Shown: one piece after another, positions 15,677 to 24,275 of the stretch
Layout: every line of letters begins with the position of its first letter
How positions within the stretch are numbered: the stretch's first letter is position 1
Assembly: GCF_008065375.1 (NCBI RefSeq)
Contig: NZ_VJYI01000001.1
Coordinates: 248,001-312,000 of the forward strand
Reading direction: 5' to 3'
Source of the DNA: Nonomuraea sp. SYSU D8015
GTDB lineage: Bacteria; Actinomycetota; Actinomycetes; Streptosporangiales; Streptosporangiaceae
Length of the DNA stretch: 64,000 nucleotides
The notes under the pieces: model-generated
Told to the model about the DNA's origin: nothing
Database searches by the model: none
Seen by the model: only the letters and a program-made list of their open reading frames with translations
Translations under genes and position numbers: made by a program

Positions 15677-17306
15677 TCAGCGCGCGCAGCCGGTCGGTGT
15701 CGGACGTGCTCCAGCCCGGCGGCGCGGCGACCGCGGCCCAGCCGTCGGCGATGTTCGGGCCGTAGCGGTGCCCGTATCCGGGCGGCACGGACAGCCCGGC
15801 CGTCAGATCCGTCACCACCTGCCAGAAGGTCACCACCGGGAACCAGGTCATCTCCTGGCTCACCCCCGGACCCCGCCCGTCCGCCAGCCAGTCCGGCCGC
15901 CGGTAGATCAGCTCGGGAGACCACCACACGACCGGGTCGGAGGCGTTCTGCAGGTAGACCACGCGCGGGCCCGGCCAGGGGGCGCCCGGGCGGCCCAGGT
16001 CGCCGGGGCGGGCGGCGAACCGCACCGTCCGGCCCTGCTCGTAGACCGGCCGCCAGATGGGGCTGCCCGGCTCGCGTCCGGCCGTGACGCTCCGCCAGAC
16101 GGGGCCGGCGTTCGGCGGGCCGACGAACATCGCGCCGTCCGCCTCGGCCACCAGGTCGTCAAGGTCGCGGAAGGCCCGCTCTGCCTGGTAGGCGCCCAGA
16201 CTCTCACCTGACAGCAGCAGGCGCGGCCGGTCGCCGGGCGGCAGCCGGGCCCACCGGGCGCGTACCGCCTCGAACAGCGTCCGCCCCGCCGCGGCCGCCC
16301 GCTCCCTGTCGGCCAGGAACGACAACCAGCTCGGCAGGTACGAGTACTGCACGGCGACCATGGCGGAGTCGCCGTTGTACATGTACTCCAGCGCGTCGGC
16401 GACGTGCGGGTCCACCCAGCCGTTGCCGGTGGTGCCGAGCACGGCGAGCACGGGCCGGCGGAAGCCGCCGGTGCGCTCCAGCTCGCGTACCGCCAGCGCC
16501 GCCTGGGCCTCGGGGGAGGCGGCGGAGCCGAGGCCGACGTACACCCTGATCGGATCGGCGGCGGGGCGGCCCGAGAAGGCGGCGAGCCGGGCGCGGGAGG
16601 GGGCGGTGGCGGTGAAGCGGCGGCCCTCCCTGCCGAGCGACTCCCACGTCACGAGCGAGCCGGGGCCGCCGGACACCAGGCTGGAGGCGGGCTTTCGCAC
16701 GCCCGGGTGGGTGCCCTCGTTGGTGACCGAGGAGACGTCGTTGAGCTTGGCCGCGAACGCGGAGGACACGGCGTCGTCGGCGAAGAGCGCGACCAGGCCG
16801 GCGATGAGCATCACACCGATGGCGCGACCGGCGGGGACGGGGACGAACCGGCCGAGCCAGGCGATCAACTTGCGGCCGCCCAGCCGGACGAGCCGCGAAA
16901 TGACGAGAAGGACCGTGAACAGGGCGATGGCCACCGCGAGGATCAGCGGCGGAAACCACGTGATCCTCGTGTCCATGCCCATGAGCGCCCGCACGTCGCG
17001 CTGCCAGCCGGCGCTGTACCAGAGCGCCGTCCCCGCCAGCGCCACGCAGCCGCCGATCAGGACCCGCCAGGCGATCTGCCGCGTGCGCTCCGGCGGCCGG
17101 TAGGGAACCGCCGCCCGCACCAGCGCGCCGAGTGCGGCTCCGGCGGCGTACCCCAGGATGCCGGTGAGCGCGGCCAGCACCGCCTGGTAAAGCCAGGTGC
17201 GGGGCAGCAGCGACGGCGTCAGCGACGCGCAGGCGAACAGGGTGGCCGCCAGCGTCCCCCCGAAGCCCAGCCTCCGCCGCACCACACGTCCCCCGCTCAC
17301 GTCCAT
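15663..17306 (-). CDS. Membrane-anchored alpha/beta-hydrolase family protein
   Basis: A 547-residue protein with an N-terminal membrane part of four to five helices (residues 10-180: LTPSLLPRTWLYQAVLAAL, LAGTALWYSAGWQRDV, LILAVAIALFTVLLVISRL) and a C-terminal hydrolase domain (from about 230). It matches actinobacterial proteins combining alpha/beta-hydrolase N- and C-terminal domains (PF15420/PF10081). LLLSGESLGAYQAE is the nucleophile elbow with Ser in GESLG, and NASDPVVWWSPELI is a conserved downstream segment. The active site probably faces outward or lipid; the substrate is unknown. Its 3' end overlaps the permease gene by 14 bases, convergently. Confidence 0.82.
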   Translation of the reverse strand: MDVSGGRVVRRRLGFGGTLAATLFACASLTPSLLPRTWLYQAVLAALTGILGYAAGAALGALVRAAVPYRPPERTRQIAWRVLIGGCVALAGTALWYSAGWQRDVRALMGMDTRITWFPPLILAVAIALFTVLLVISRLVRLGGRKLIAWLGRFVPVPAGRAIGVMLIAGLVALFADDAVSSAFAAKLNDVSSVTNEGTHPGVRKPASSLVSGGPGSLVTWESLGREGRRFTATAPSRARLAAFSGRPAADPIRVYVGLGSAASPEAQAALAVRELERTGGFRRPVLAVLGTTGNGWVDPHVADALEYMYNGDSAMVAVQYSYLPSWLSFLADRERAAAAGRTLFEAVRARWARLPPGDRPRLLLSGESLGAYQAERAFRDLDDLVAEADGAMFVGPPNAGPVWRSVTAGREPGSPIWRPVYEQGRTVRFAARPGDLGRPGAPWPGPRVVYLQNASDPVVWWSPELIYRRPDWLADGRGPGVSQEMTWFPVVTFWQVVTDLTAGLSVPPGYGHRYGPNIADGWAAVAAPPGWSTSDTDRLRALITSS

Positions 17307-17396
17307 CCACGGTAGGGGATCGATCCGGCAGGTCGAGCCTCCAGGGCGCGGGCACCGATGGTCGGCTGCAAGGCGCGGCCCCCATAGGGTGGCGGT

Positions 17397-18647
17397 GTGG
17401 AACGGAGAACTCTCGAGTTGACGGTAGGCCCGGTCGCGCACGGCGGCTGGTGCGTGGCACGCCACGAAGGGCGCGTGGTCTTCGTGCGCCACGCGCTGCC
17501 CGGCGAACGGGTCGTGGCCGACGTCACCGAGGAGACGACCCGGTTCCTGCGGGCCGACGCCGTCGAGATCCTCGAGCCGTCGCCCGATCGCGTGGTCCCG
17601 CCGTGCCCGTACGCGGGCCCGGGCCGCTGCGGCGGCTGCGACTGGCAGCACGCCACGCTGGAGGCCCAGCGGCGGCTCAAGGCCCAGGTCGTGGCCGAGC
17701 AGTTGCAGCGGCTGGCCGGCATCGAGCGCGAGGTCGTGGTCGAGGAGGTGCCGGGCGCCAAAGACGGGCTGGGCTGGCGCACGCGCGTGCAGTTCGCCGC
17801 CCTGCCGACCGGCGAGCTGGGCTTCCGCCGGCACCGCTCGCACGAGATCGAGGTGGTCGACGCCTGCCTGATCGCCCATCCCGAGGTGGAGGCGGTCGGG
17901 GCGGAGGCGCACGAGTGGCCGGGCGCGGCCGGCGTCGAGGTCATCGCCTCCTCCAGCGGCGACCGGGCCGTGGTGGTCTCGCCCCGGCCCCGGCGCAGCG
18001 TCACCGTGCCCGATCTCGACGCGCCCGCCTCGATCCTGCTCGACCAGGGCAAGGGCCGCACGGTGCCGCGGCGCGGATCGGGCGTGCTGCACGAGCAGGT
18101 GGGCGACCGGGGTTTCCGGGTGGCGGGCAGCGGCTTCTGGCAGGTGCACCCGGGGGCCGCGGAGACGCTGCTGGACGCGGTGCTGGTCTACGCCGCGCCG
18201 GAGCCCGGCGAGTGGGCGCTCGACCTCTACTGCGGCGTCGGCCTGTTCGCCGCGGGCCTGGCCGAGGCCGTGGGGCCGGAGGGCGCGGTGTTCGGGCTGG
18301 AGTCGGAGGCCTCCGCCGTCCGCGACGCCCGCGCCAACCTCCGCGACCTGCCGCAGGCCCGGGTGGAGCGGGGGAGGGTGGAGGAGGCCCTCGACCGGTT
18401 CCAGATCGAGCGCGCCGACCTCGTCGTGGTGGACCCGCCGCGGTCGGGGCTCGGGCGCGAGGTGGTGGAGCGGATCACGGGGCTGGACGCGCTGCGCATC
18501 GTGTACGTGTCCTGCGATCCTGCCACGTTCGCGCGGGACCTGAAGTGGCTGGCGGAGCGCGGATACGTGCTGGCCGACCTGCGGGCCTTCGACGCGTTCC
18601 CCATGACCCATCACGTGGAGTGCGTCGGGCTGCTGGTCAGGGCATAG
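17397..18647 (+). CDS. TRAM-domain class I SAM-dependent RNA (uracil-5) methyltransferase
   Basis: A 416-residue methyltransferase of the RlmD/TrmA family that methylates C5 of a uridine in rRNA or tRNA. An N-terminal TRAM domain (residues 5-60) is followed by the iron-sulphur cysteine cluster PCPYAGPGRCGGCDWQH near residue 65. The catalytic half has FWQVHP, SAM loop ALDLYCGVGLFAAGL, VVVDPPRSGLG and nucleophile Cys in YVSCDPATFARDL. All catalytic residues are present. The target base (23S U747/U1939-type or tRNA U54) cannot be told from sequence. It is divergent from the alpha/beta-hydrolase gene. Confidence 0.92.
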   Translation: MERRTLELTVGPVAHGGWCVARHEGRVVFVRHALPGERVVADVTEETTRFLRADAVEILEPSPDRVVPPCPYAGPGRCGGCDWQHATLEAQRRLKAQVVAEQLQRLAGIEREVVVEEVPGAKDGLGWRTRVQFAALPTGELGFRRHRSHEIEVVDACLIAHPEVEAVGAEAHEWPGAAGVEVIASSSGDRAVVVSPRPRRSVTVPDLDAPASILLDQGKGRTVPRRGSGVLHEQVGDRGFRVAGSGFWQVHPGAAETLLDAVLVYAAPEPGEWALDLYCGVGLFAAGLAEAVGPEGAVFGLESEASAVRDARANLRDLPQARVERGRVEEALDRFQIERADLVVVDPPRSGLGREVVERITGLDALRIVYVSCDPATFARDLKWLAERGYVLADLRAFDAFPMTHHVECVGLLVRA

Positions 18648-18762
18648 GCAAAACGACGCAGTACGGGTGTCCCCTTCAACACAGAGGCGCGCCCCCGACC
18701 GCGCTGTACTCATCCTCTGGCCCCCGATCACGGAGGCCGGCCACCAAGTCAGAGGGGGATCG

Positions 18763-19338
18763 ATGAGTACACGGGGGAACGACAGGCGCTCCAGGGCCGC
18801 TGTCCTGCGGCGGCACGGGATCCGCGCGCTCACGGCGGGCGCGGCGCTGACCGCGTCGCTCCTGGCCATCGCCGGTCCGGCGCACGCCGCCACCAACGTG
18901 AGCGTGTCCGGCACGGTGCTGGAGGTCGTCGCGGGCAGCGCGTCCGACGATCTGGTCGTGTTCGTGTCCGGCCCGCGACTGATCGTCACGAACACCGCCG
19001 ACACGGTCGCCGGGGCCGCGCCGTGCGTGGGGCTGTCCGCCAACCAGGTGGCCTGTCCGAGCGCCGGCATCTCGGTGATCTCTGTGGTCACCGGGAAGGG
19101 GGACGACCGGCTGCGGAACCGTACGGCTCTGCGGTCGAAGGTCGACCTCGGGCCGGGCACGGACGCGTTCCTCGGCGGGCTCGGCTCGGACATCGCCTTC
19201 GGCGGCGATGGTGACGATCGGCTCTCGGGCCAGGCGGGCAACGACACGCTGGTCGGCGAGGCGGGCACCGACTCGGCCGCCGGCGGCGACGGCACCGACC
19301 GGTGCGACGCCGAGTTCGAGACGCTCTGCGAGAGCTGA
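18763..19338 (+). CDS. Secreted RTX-like calcium-binding repeat protein
   Basis: A 191-residue secreted protein. Residues 1-42 form a long signal peptide (twin-arginine-poor, basic start, then LTASLLAIAGPAHAA). The C-terminal half has glycine/aspartate nonapeptide repeats: GGDGDDRLSGQAGNDTLVGE and GGDGTDRCD, the GGxGxDxLx pattern that binds calcium as a beta-roll. The middle (VSGTVLEVVAGSASDDLVV, TGKGDDRLRN) looks like degenerate repeats. ATG at 18763 has AGAGGGGG upstream. No catalytic domain is present; it may be structural or a small extracellular binder. A terminator follows. Confidence 0.8.
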   Translation: MSTRGNDRRSRAAVLRRHGIRALTAGAALTASLLAIAGPAHAATNVSVSGTVLEVVAGSASDDLVVFVSGPRLIVTNTADTVAGAAPCVGLSANQVACPSAGISVISVVTGKGDDRLRNRTALRSKVDLGPGTDAFLGGLGSDIAFGGDGDDRLSGQAGNDTLVGEAGTDSAAGGDGTDRCDAEFETLCES

Positions 19339-19350
19339 GCGCGTCAGAAG

Positions 19351-19386
19351 GCGCCCCGCCGCCTCAAGGGCGAAGCGGCGGGGCGC
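19351..19386 (+). terminator. Rho-independent-type terminator
   Basis: GCGCCCCGCCGC at 19351-19362 pairs perfectly with GCGGCGGGGCGC at 19375-19386 over a 12-base loop, 12 bases after the RTX-like gene. No T-run. Confidence 0.75.
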
Positions 19387-19493
19387 TCGGCCTGCGGGTA
19401 CTCGGGGCGATTAGGTCGGCTGTTTCCCCGTTTTCGGGCATTCGTCATGGCGAACCCGGACAAAATTACTGGCGAAGGGCGTACGGTGCGCGC

Positions 19494-19988
19494 ATGCACC
19501 CTCCGCAACAGCAACCTCCACATCCCGCGCAACACCCGCAGCAGTGGCATCAGCACCAAGCGCCACCGCCGCCTTCGAAGAAAGGCCCGGTGCTGCTCAT
19601 CGTGCTGGTCGCCGCCGGCGGGCTGGCGGTGCTCGCCGTCGTCGGCGTGCTGCTGGTCGTCAGCTTCATGGGCCAGCGCGCCCTCGCGCCGCCCCTGGCC
19701 GCTCCTTCGATCACGCTTCCCGAGCCGACGAGGGAGACGGGGGGAGGAAACGGCAGGACGCCCACGGAGCAGCAGCGCAAGGACTTCATGTTCAAGCTGG
19801 CCACCATCGCCCCATGGCTGCTGGACGAGGACATCAACATCTCGGCGGCCGAGCAGACCTGCGCCGACATCCGGGAGGGCAAGGGCGACGACGAGGTGGT
19901 CGAGGCCGCGCGGAAGCGGTTCATCGGCGTGGACGCCGAGCAGGCCAGGAAGATCGTCGACGAGGTCAGGGTGTGGTGCAAACCCTGA
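19494..19988 (+). CDS. Hypothetical single-pass membrane protein
   Basis: A 164-residue protein: residues 1-29 are rich in Pro, Gln and His, residues 31-57 are one membrane helix (VLLIVLVAAGGLAVLAVVG), then a Pro/Thr-rich stalk and a helical domain of about 75 residues (LATIAPWLLDEDINISAAEQ, TCADIREGKGDDEVVEAARK) with two cysteines at the ends that could form a disulphide. That last part resembles the small DUF732-type helical domains of actinobacterial surface proteins, but the match is weak. It converges on the response-regulator gene with two bases between the stops. Confidence 0.65.
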   Translation: MHPPQQQPPHPAQHPQQWHQHQAPPPPSKKGPVLLIVLVAAGGLAVLAVVGVLLVVSFMGQRALAPPLAAPSITLPEPTRETGGGNGRTPTEQQRKDFMFKLATIAPWLLDEDINISAAEQTCADIREGKGDDEVVEAARKRFIGVDAEQARKIVDEVRVWCKP

Positions 19989-19990
19989 GC

Positions 19991-20590
19991 TCAGAGCCAG
20001 CCCATGCGCTGAGCGGTGCGGATGGCCTCCAGTCGGTTCTGCGCGTTGAGCTTGGTCATGGCGCTCGAGAGGTAGTTGCGTACCGTGCCCTCCGTCAGGT
20101 GCAGCTCGCCCGCGATCCGCGCGATCGTGGCCCCGTCGCCGGCCAGCCGCAGCGCGTCGCGCTCGCGATCGGTCAGCGGGCTGTCGCCGGCGGCCATCGC
20201 CGCCGCGGCCAGCTCCGCGTCCAGGTAGCGTCCGCCGCCCTGGACCTTGCGGATCGCCATGGCCAGCTCCTCGGCCGAGGCGTCCTTGCCGAGGAAACCG
20301 CTCACGCCCGCCGCCATGGCACGGCGCAGGTAGCCGGGCCGGCCCAGGCTGGTCAGGATGACGATCTTGCATTGCGCGCTGATCCGCTCGGCCGCGCTCA
20401 GGCCGTCCATTGCGGGCATCTCGATGTCGAGCACCGCCACGTCGGGCCGGTGCTCGGTCACGGCGTCGAGGACCTCGTCGCCCCTGCCGACCTGGGCGAC
20501 GACCTCGATTCCGTCCTCGAGGTCCAGCAGGGCCGCGATGGCTCCCCGGATGAGGTGCTCGTCGTCGGCCAGCAGCACGCGGATGGTCAT
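19991..20590 (-). CDS. NarL/DesR-type response regulator
   Basis: A 199-residue two-component regulator. The receiver domain (1-120) has ADDEHL, phosphoacceptor Asp55 in VAVLDIEMPAMDG, ILTS, and the switch lysine in GFLGKDAS. The LuxR-type DNA-binding domain (138-199) has LTDRERDALRLAGDGATIA and the recognition helix TEGTVRNYLSSAMTKLNA. ATG at 20590 is chosen because it opens directly on the first receiver strand. It lies 16 bases after the second kinase gene and is the only regulator for the two kinases. Confidence 0.93.
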   Translation of the reverse strand: MTIRVLLADDEHLIRGAIAALLDLEDGIEVVAQVGRGDEVLDAVTEHRPDVAVLDIEMPAMDGLSAAERISAQCKIVILTSLGRPGYLRRAMAAGVSGFLGKDASAEELAMAIRKVQGGGRYLDAELAAAAMAAGDSPLTDRERDALRLAGDGATIARIAGELHLTEGTVRNYLSSAMTKLNAQNRLEAIRTAQRMGWL

Positions 20591-20606
20591 GGAAGCTCCC
20601 GGGGGA

Positions 20607-21791
20607 TCAAGCGGGCACCGCCGCCCGCAGCAGGTAGCGGCCCTCACGCGTGGGCGCCGCCTCCAGGGTGCCGCCCGCCGCGCGCACCCGCTCGGCCAGC
20701 CCCGCCAGCCCGTTGGGGGCGTGCTCGCCCACGGGCCCGCTCACGCCGTCGTTGGCCATCTCCAGCACGCCGTTCTCGATCGTGATCGTGCAGCGTTCGG
20801 CCCGGCTGTGCTTGAGGACGTTGGTGGCGCCCTCGCGGACGACCGTGGCCAGCAGCGTGCGGGTCTCCGGAGTCAGCGCGGAGGTGTCGGCCCGCACGGT
20901 GCAGCGTACGTCCGCCGCCTCCAGCACCGCCCGCACGCCGGCCAACACCTCGTCCAGGTCGATGGCGCGATAGTCCTGCACGACGGTGCGCACCTCGCGT
21001 AACGACTTCCTGGCCAGGTCGCGTACCTCGAACATCTCGGCCGCGGCCGTCTCCGGATCGGCGCGCAGCGCCTGCTCGGCGCGGACGGTCCCGGCCGCGA
21101 CGTCGGTGAGGCTCTGGCCGAGCAGGTCGTTGAGGTCGCGGGCGAAGCGCAGCCGCTCCTCGGAGACCGCCAGCCTGGCCATGGCCTCCTCGCCCTCGTG
21201 CGCCTCCTTGGCGAGCTGCCAGAGCCGCAGGCTCGCCCAGACCCCGCCGATCGAGATCGCTGCGAGGAGCGCCAGGATCAGTTCCAGCAGCAGGATGGCC
21301 GGATCGAACCCGGCGACCACGCCGAAGGCCGCGCCCATGACCGCGAGCGAGCCGACGAACAGGGCGATGACGGTGCGCTTGCGGACGAACGCCGCCATCA
21401 ACCCCAGCCAGCTCGGGATCGCCCAGACGACCAGGAAGGCCGCCAGCAGTGCCACGATCGCTCCGGTGACCGCGAGGATCGCGGTGGGCCGCCTGCCGCC
21501 CCGGACGGCCACCTGGAACGGGAACATGCTCAGCACGTTGAAGACCAGCAGCAGCACGGCGCCGCCCACGGCCAGCGGCCACGGAAAACCCTGCTGCCAG
21601 CGGACGAACAGCTCGAAATAGCCGAGCGCCGAGAACAGCAGGATGATGTCCGTGGAGATGACGAGCAGCCAGCGGGCCTTGTCCAGCCTCGTCGCCCCCC
21701 GGAGCCTGCGTATCCGCCGGCCGAGCGCTGTGCGGCGGTCGGCGACGGAGGCTCTCGCACCGCCGCGGATCCGTCCCAGGGTTTCGCCCAT
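20607..21791 (-). CDS. DesK-family histidine kinase homologue lacking the phosphoacceptor histidine
   Basis: A 394-residue membrane kinase homologue with about six helices (residues 40-185), a dimerisation segment and an HATPase_c domain. In the HisKA_3 box where the family reads FARDLHDLLGHSL, this protein reads FARDLNDLLGQSL: Asn221 replaces the phosphoacceptor histidine (codon AAC at 21131-21129), and the later histidine is glutamine. The ATP-binding part looks intact (REGATNVLKHSRAERCTITI, GLAGLAERVRAAGGTL). It cannot phosphorylate itself on histidine, but could bind ATP and phosphorylate or regulate the neighbouring kinase. It starts at the stop of that gene (TGATG); a GTG three bases earlier is also possible. 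Confidence 0.85.
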   Translation of the reverse strand: MGETLGRIRGGARASVADRRTALGRRIRRLRGATRLDKARWLLVISTDIILLFSALGYFELFVRWQQGFPWPLAVGGAVLLLVFNVLSMFPFQVAVRGGRRPTAILAVTGAIVALLAAFLVVWAIPSWLGLMAAFVRKRTVIALFVGSLAVMGAAFGVVAGFDPAILLLELILALLAAISIGGVWASLRLWQLAKEAHEGEEAMARLAVSEERLRFARDLNDLLGQSLTDVAAGTVRAEQALRADPETAAAEMFEVRDLARKSLREVRTVVQDYRAIDLDEVLAGVRAVLEAADVRCTVRADTSALTPETRTLLATVVREGATNVLKHSRAERCTITIENGVLEMANDGVSGPVGEHAPNGLAGLAERVRAAGGTLEAAPTREGRYLLRAAVPA

Positions 21792-22906
21792 CACGACGGG
21801 ACCGCCGCGCGCAGCAGGAACTCGCCCGTCGGAGTGGGCGCCGCGAAGAAGGACCCGCCCGCCGTGGCCAGCCGCTCCGCCAGGCCGCGCAGGCCGTTGC
21901 CGGGCGCGGCCGGCGGCTCATGCACGCCGTCGTTGACCATCTCCAGCACGCCGCCGTCGATGGTGATCGCGCAGCGCGTGGCCTTGCTGTGTTTGAGCAC
22001 GTTCGTGCCGCCTTCCCGGACCGCCCAGGCCAGCAGCGCCCGGCCGGCCGGCGACAAGCCGTCGGCCCTGGCGTCGATCACGCAGCGGGCTCCCGCGGCC
22101 TCCAACGCCGCCCGTACGCCGGCCAGCTCCTCGTCCAGGTCGAGCGCCTGATAGCCGTGCACCGCCTGCTGCACCTCGGCCAGCGACTCGCCCGCCAGGG
22201 CGCGTACCTCGGCCATCTCGACCGCCGCCCGCCCGGCGTCCTTGGTCGCCAGCTTCGCGGCCAGCTCGCTCTTCAGTGTGATCACCGACAGGCTGTGCCC
22301 GAGTAGGTCGTGCAGGTCGCGGGCGAAGCGCAGCCGCTCTTCGGCCACCGCCAGCCTGGCCTTCGCCTCGCGGCTGTCGTTCGCGTCCCTGATCACCCAC
22401 CAGAGCCAGCGCCACAGCAGCAGGGCGCCGACCATCGCGACCGTGCTGGCCGCGCTGAGGAGCAGGACGCCCGGCCACTCCTGCCCGGTCATCAGGACGG
22501 TGTAGCCGGTGACCAGGCTGACCACCGCCGCCGTGAGGCAGACGGTCGCCCGCAGTGGCAGGTAGAGAGCGGCCACCGACATCCACAGCGACTCGGTCTG
22601 CGTCGCTATGGAGAAGCCGGGCGTGTCGAGCGGGAGCAGGACGATGCTCGCCGCCGAGAGGACTGCCGCCGCCAGCAACTTCGGCGTGGGGCGCGGACGC
22701 GTGTCGAACGCCTCCCTGAGCAGGACGGGGTAGAGCGCGTAGAAGCCGATCAGGCAGGCGAGGGCGATCGCCGCGACCACGGGGGAGAACTTGCCGTCCA
22801 TCACCGCCGCCACGGTGAGTCCCACGGAGAGGACGCCGGTGAACACGATCATCCCGTCCATCCAGTAGATCAGGATCTTTCGCGCCGTGTCCGGACGAGC
22901 CGCCAT
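21791..22906 (-). CDS. DesK-family sensor histidine kinase (intact H-box)
   Basis: A 371-residue sensor kinase: about six membrane helices (residues 15-175), a short coiled segment (EAKARLAVAEERLR), the HisKA_3 box FARDLHDLLGHSLSVITLKS with phosphoacceptor His199, and an HATPase_c domain with REGGTNVLKHSKATRCAITI (N-box) and GNGLRGLAERLATAGGS (G-box). It heads a three-gene operon: intact kinase, His-less kinase, response regulator. GGAGGGGGG precedes the ATG. The 48 bases upstream contain an AT-rich TAAATATAGG segment that could be a -10 region. The stimulus is unknown; no sensory domain is visible outside the membrane. Confidence 0.92.
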   Translation of the reverse strand: MAARPDTARKILIYWMDGMIVFTGVLSVGLTVAAVMDGKFSPVVAAIALACLIGFYALYPVLLREAFDTRPRPTPKLLAAAVLSAASIVLLPLDTPGFSIATQTESLWMSVAALYLPLRATVCLTAAVVSLVTGYTVLMTGQEWPGVLLLSAASTVAMVGALLLWRWLWWVIRDANDSREAKARLAVAEERLRFARDLHDLLGHSLSVITLKSELAAKLATKDAGRAAVEMAEVRALAGESLAEVQQAVHGYQALDLDEELAGVRAALEAAGARCVIDARADGLSPAGRALLAWAVREGGTNVLKHSKATRCAITIDGGVLEMVNDGVHEPPAAPGNGLRGLAERLATAGGSFFAAPTPTGEFLLRAAVPS

Positions 22907-22954
22907 CGCCCCCCTCCCCGCTGAGAAGCCTCCTAGGTGAGGGAAATCCTATAT

Positions 22955-24130
22955 TTAGGCACCGGTACCCCAAAGAATCCGGGACACATGCCGCGATGGG
23001 GCGACGCCGCGCAGTGACAGCCAGGCCAGGCCGTGGCGGGCGGCGTAACCGGTCAGCGTGCGGGCCTCGACCTCGCTCAGGTCACCTTCGCCCGCCAGGA
23101 CCGGGGTCAGGGCGATGCGGTGCCACGCCTGGGCGGCGTCGGGCAGGTCCTGCGCCTGGGCGATCTGGTATCTGGCCAGCTGCACCGCCTCGGAGAGCCG
23201 GCGCAGGCGGCCGCTCTGGGAGTGGCGCGGCTCCATGGCGGCCAGCAGGTTGACGGTGCCGACCTCCGCGCCCGCCTGGTGGGTGGTGTGCAGCATTGCC
23301 ACGTCGACGGCGTCGAGCCCGTGCGGCCTCAGCGGCAGCGTGAAGCTGACCCGCAGCGGCCGCTCGCGCTGCATGGCCCGGATGGCGCGGGCCCGGCGCA
23401 GCACCGTGGCGCCGTCGTCGCCGTCACGGATCTCGAAGTCGATGGAGGCGGCGTCGAAGGCGCCCACCACGCGGCGGTACGCGGCGGCGAGACCGCCCGG
23501 CCTGGTGCACGTCGCGGCCAGTTCTTTGCCCGCAGGGCCGCCGAACACGGGCGCGGCGTCGCCCCCCAGCGCCCGGAGCCGCCCGATCCTGTTCGCCACC
23601 GGATTCTCGCCCGGATCGAGAGGATCGCTCCGCTCCGGGTCCGATTCGAGTGAACCGCTCCCGTCCTCGTCGGACTCCTCAGTGTCGGTTCCATCCGTGT
23701 CGGGCTCGGGGGAGACGGTGCTGTCTGCGTCTGTGCCCTCGGTATCCGCATCAGAAGAATCTGAAGAATCGGCCGAGTCTGTGTCCGATTCGAGGTCGTC
23801 CGTCTCCTCCGCGTCGGTTTCGAGCGCTCCCGCCCATTTCGGGGCGCAGCCGTCGTCGCCGCCCGCCACCAGGTGGCCCAGCGCGTAGTGGCGCACGCCG
23901 GTGCGGCGGGACTCGGCGGGCAGGTTGAAGTCGGGGTCTCGGGCGGTGTCGACGAAGCCCACGAACGCGGCGCCGGAGGCCGCGGCCACGGCCGGTGAGA
24001 TGACAGGGGAATGCCGCGCGGCGGGAGGCGGCTGGGCCGACCCGGCGCCCGCGGGCAGCAGCCGGATCGCGACTCCGGTGCCGGCCGTGAGCGCGAGCGC
24101 CCCGAGGATCGCGAGAGGACGAGGAAGCAT
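22955..24130 (-). CDS. GH18 chitinase-like extracellular protein with acidic insert, catalytic Glu replaced
   Basis: A 391-residue exported protein (one N-terminal membrane segment, residues 5-28). Two blocks resemble one clade of secreted actinobacterial GH18 chitinase-like proteins: residues 54-100 (FVGFVDTARDPDFNL, RHYALGHLVAGGDDGCAPKW) and 178-391 (NRIGRLRALGGDAAPVFGG, LAAAYRRVVGAF, RPLRVSFTLPL, GLAWLSLRGV). In that clade the active-site strand reads DFDIE; here it reads DFEIR (231-235), so the catalytic glutamate is arginine. Between the blocks lies a 75-residue insert (103-178) made almost only of Asp, Glu, Ser, Thr. GAGGGAG seven bases before ATG 24130 decides the start. It is upstream of and codirectional with the kinase operon. 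The family call rests on remembered motifs. Confidence 0.6.
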   Translation of the reverse strand: MLPRPLAILGALALTAGTGVAIRLLPAGAGSAQPPPAARHSPVISPAVAAASGAAFVGFVDTARDPDFNLPAESRRTGVRHYALGHLVAGGDDGCAPKWAGALETDAEETDDLESDTDSADSSDSSDADTEGTDADSTVSPEPDTDGTDTEESDEDGSGSLESDPERSDPLDPGENPVANRIGRLRALGGDAAPVFGGPAGKELAATCTRPGGLAAAYRRVVGAFDAASIDFEIRDGDDGATVLRRARAIRAMQRERPLRVSFTLPLRPHGLDAVDVAMLHTTHQAGAEVGTVNLLAAMEPRHSQSGRLRRLSEAVQLARYQIAQAQDLPDAAQAWHRIALTPVLAGEGDLSEVEARTLTGYAARHGLAWLSLRGVAPSRHVSRILWGTGA

Positions 24131-24275
24131 GCCCGGCTCCCTCTTGTGCCGTGGCATAGGACACCCCATGTGGTCGGTCGGCTACGTACGGCGTTGTTAC
24201 CGAACGTTAGCAAGCGTTCCCGTCACGGCGCGGGCCTTTTCCAGTCCGCGTCCGTTGTGTGCGGATAATGTGGTC

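Noticed and set aside
15663..19295. An open frame of about 1200 codons continuing upstream of the alpha/beta-hydrolase gene
   Set aside because: Only the first-transcribed portion from 17306 has protein features. The rest is antisense to the RNA methyltransferase and RTX genes, with low-complexity composition typical of high-GC shadow frames.
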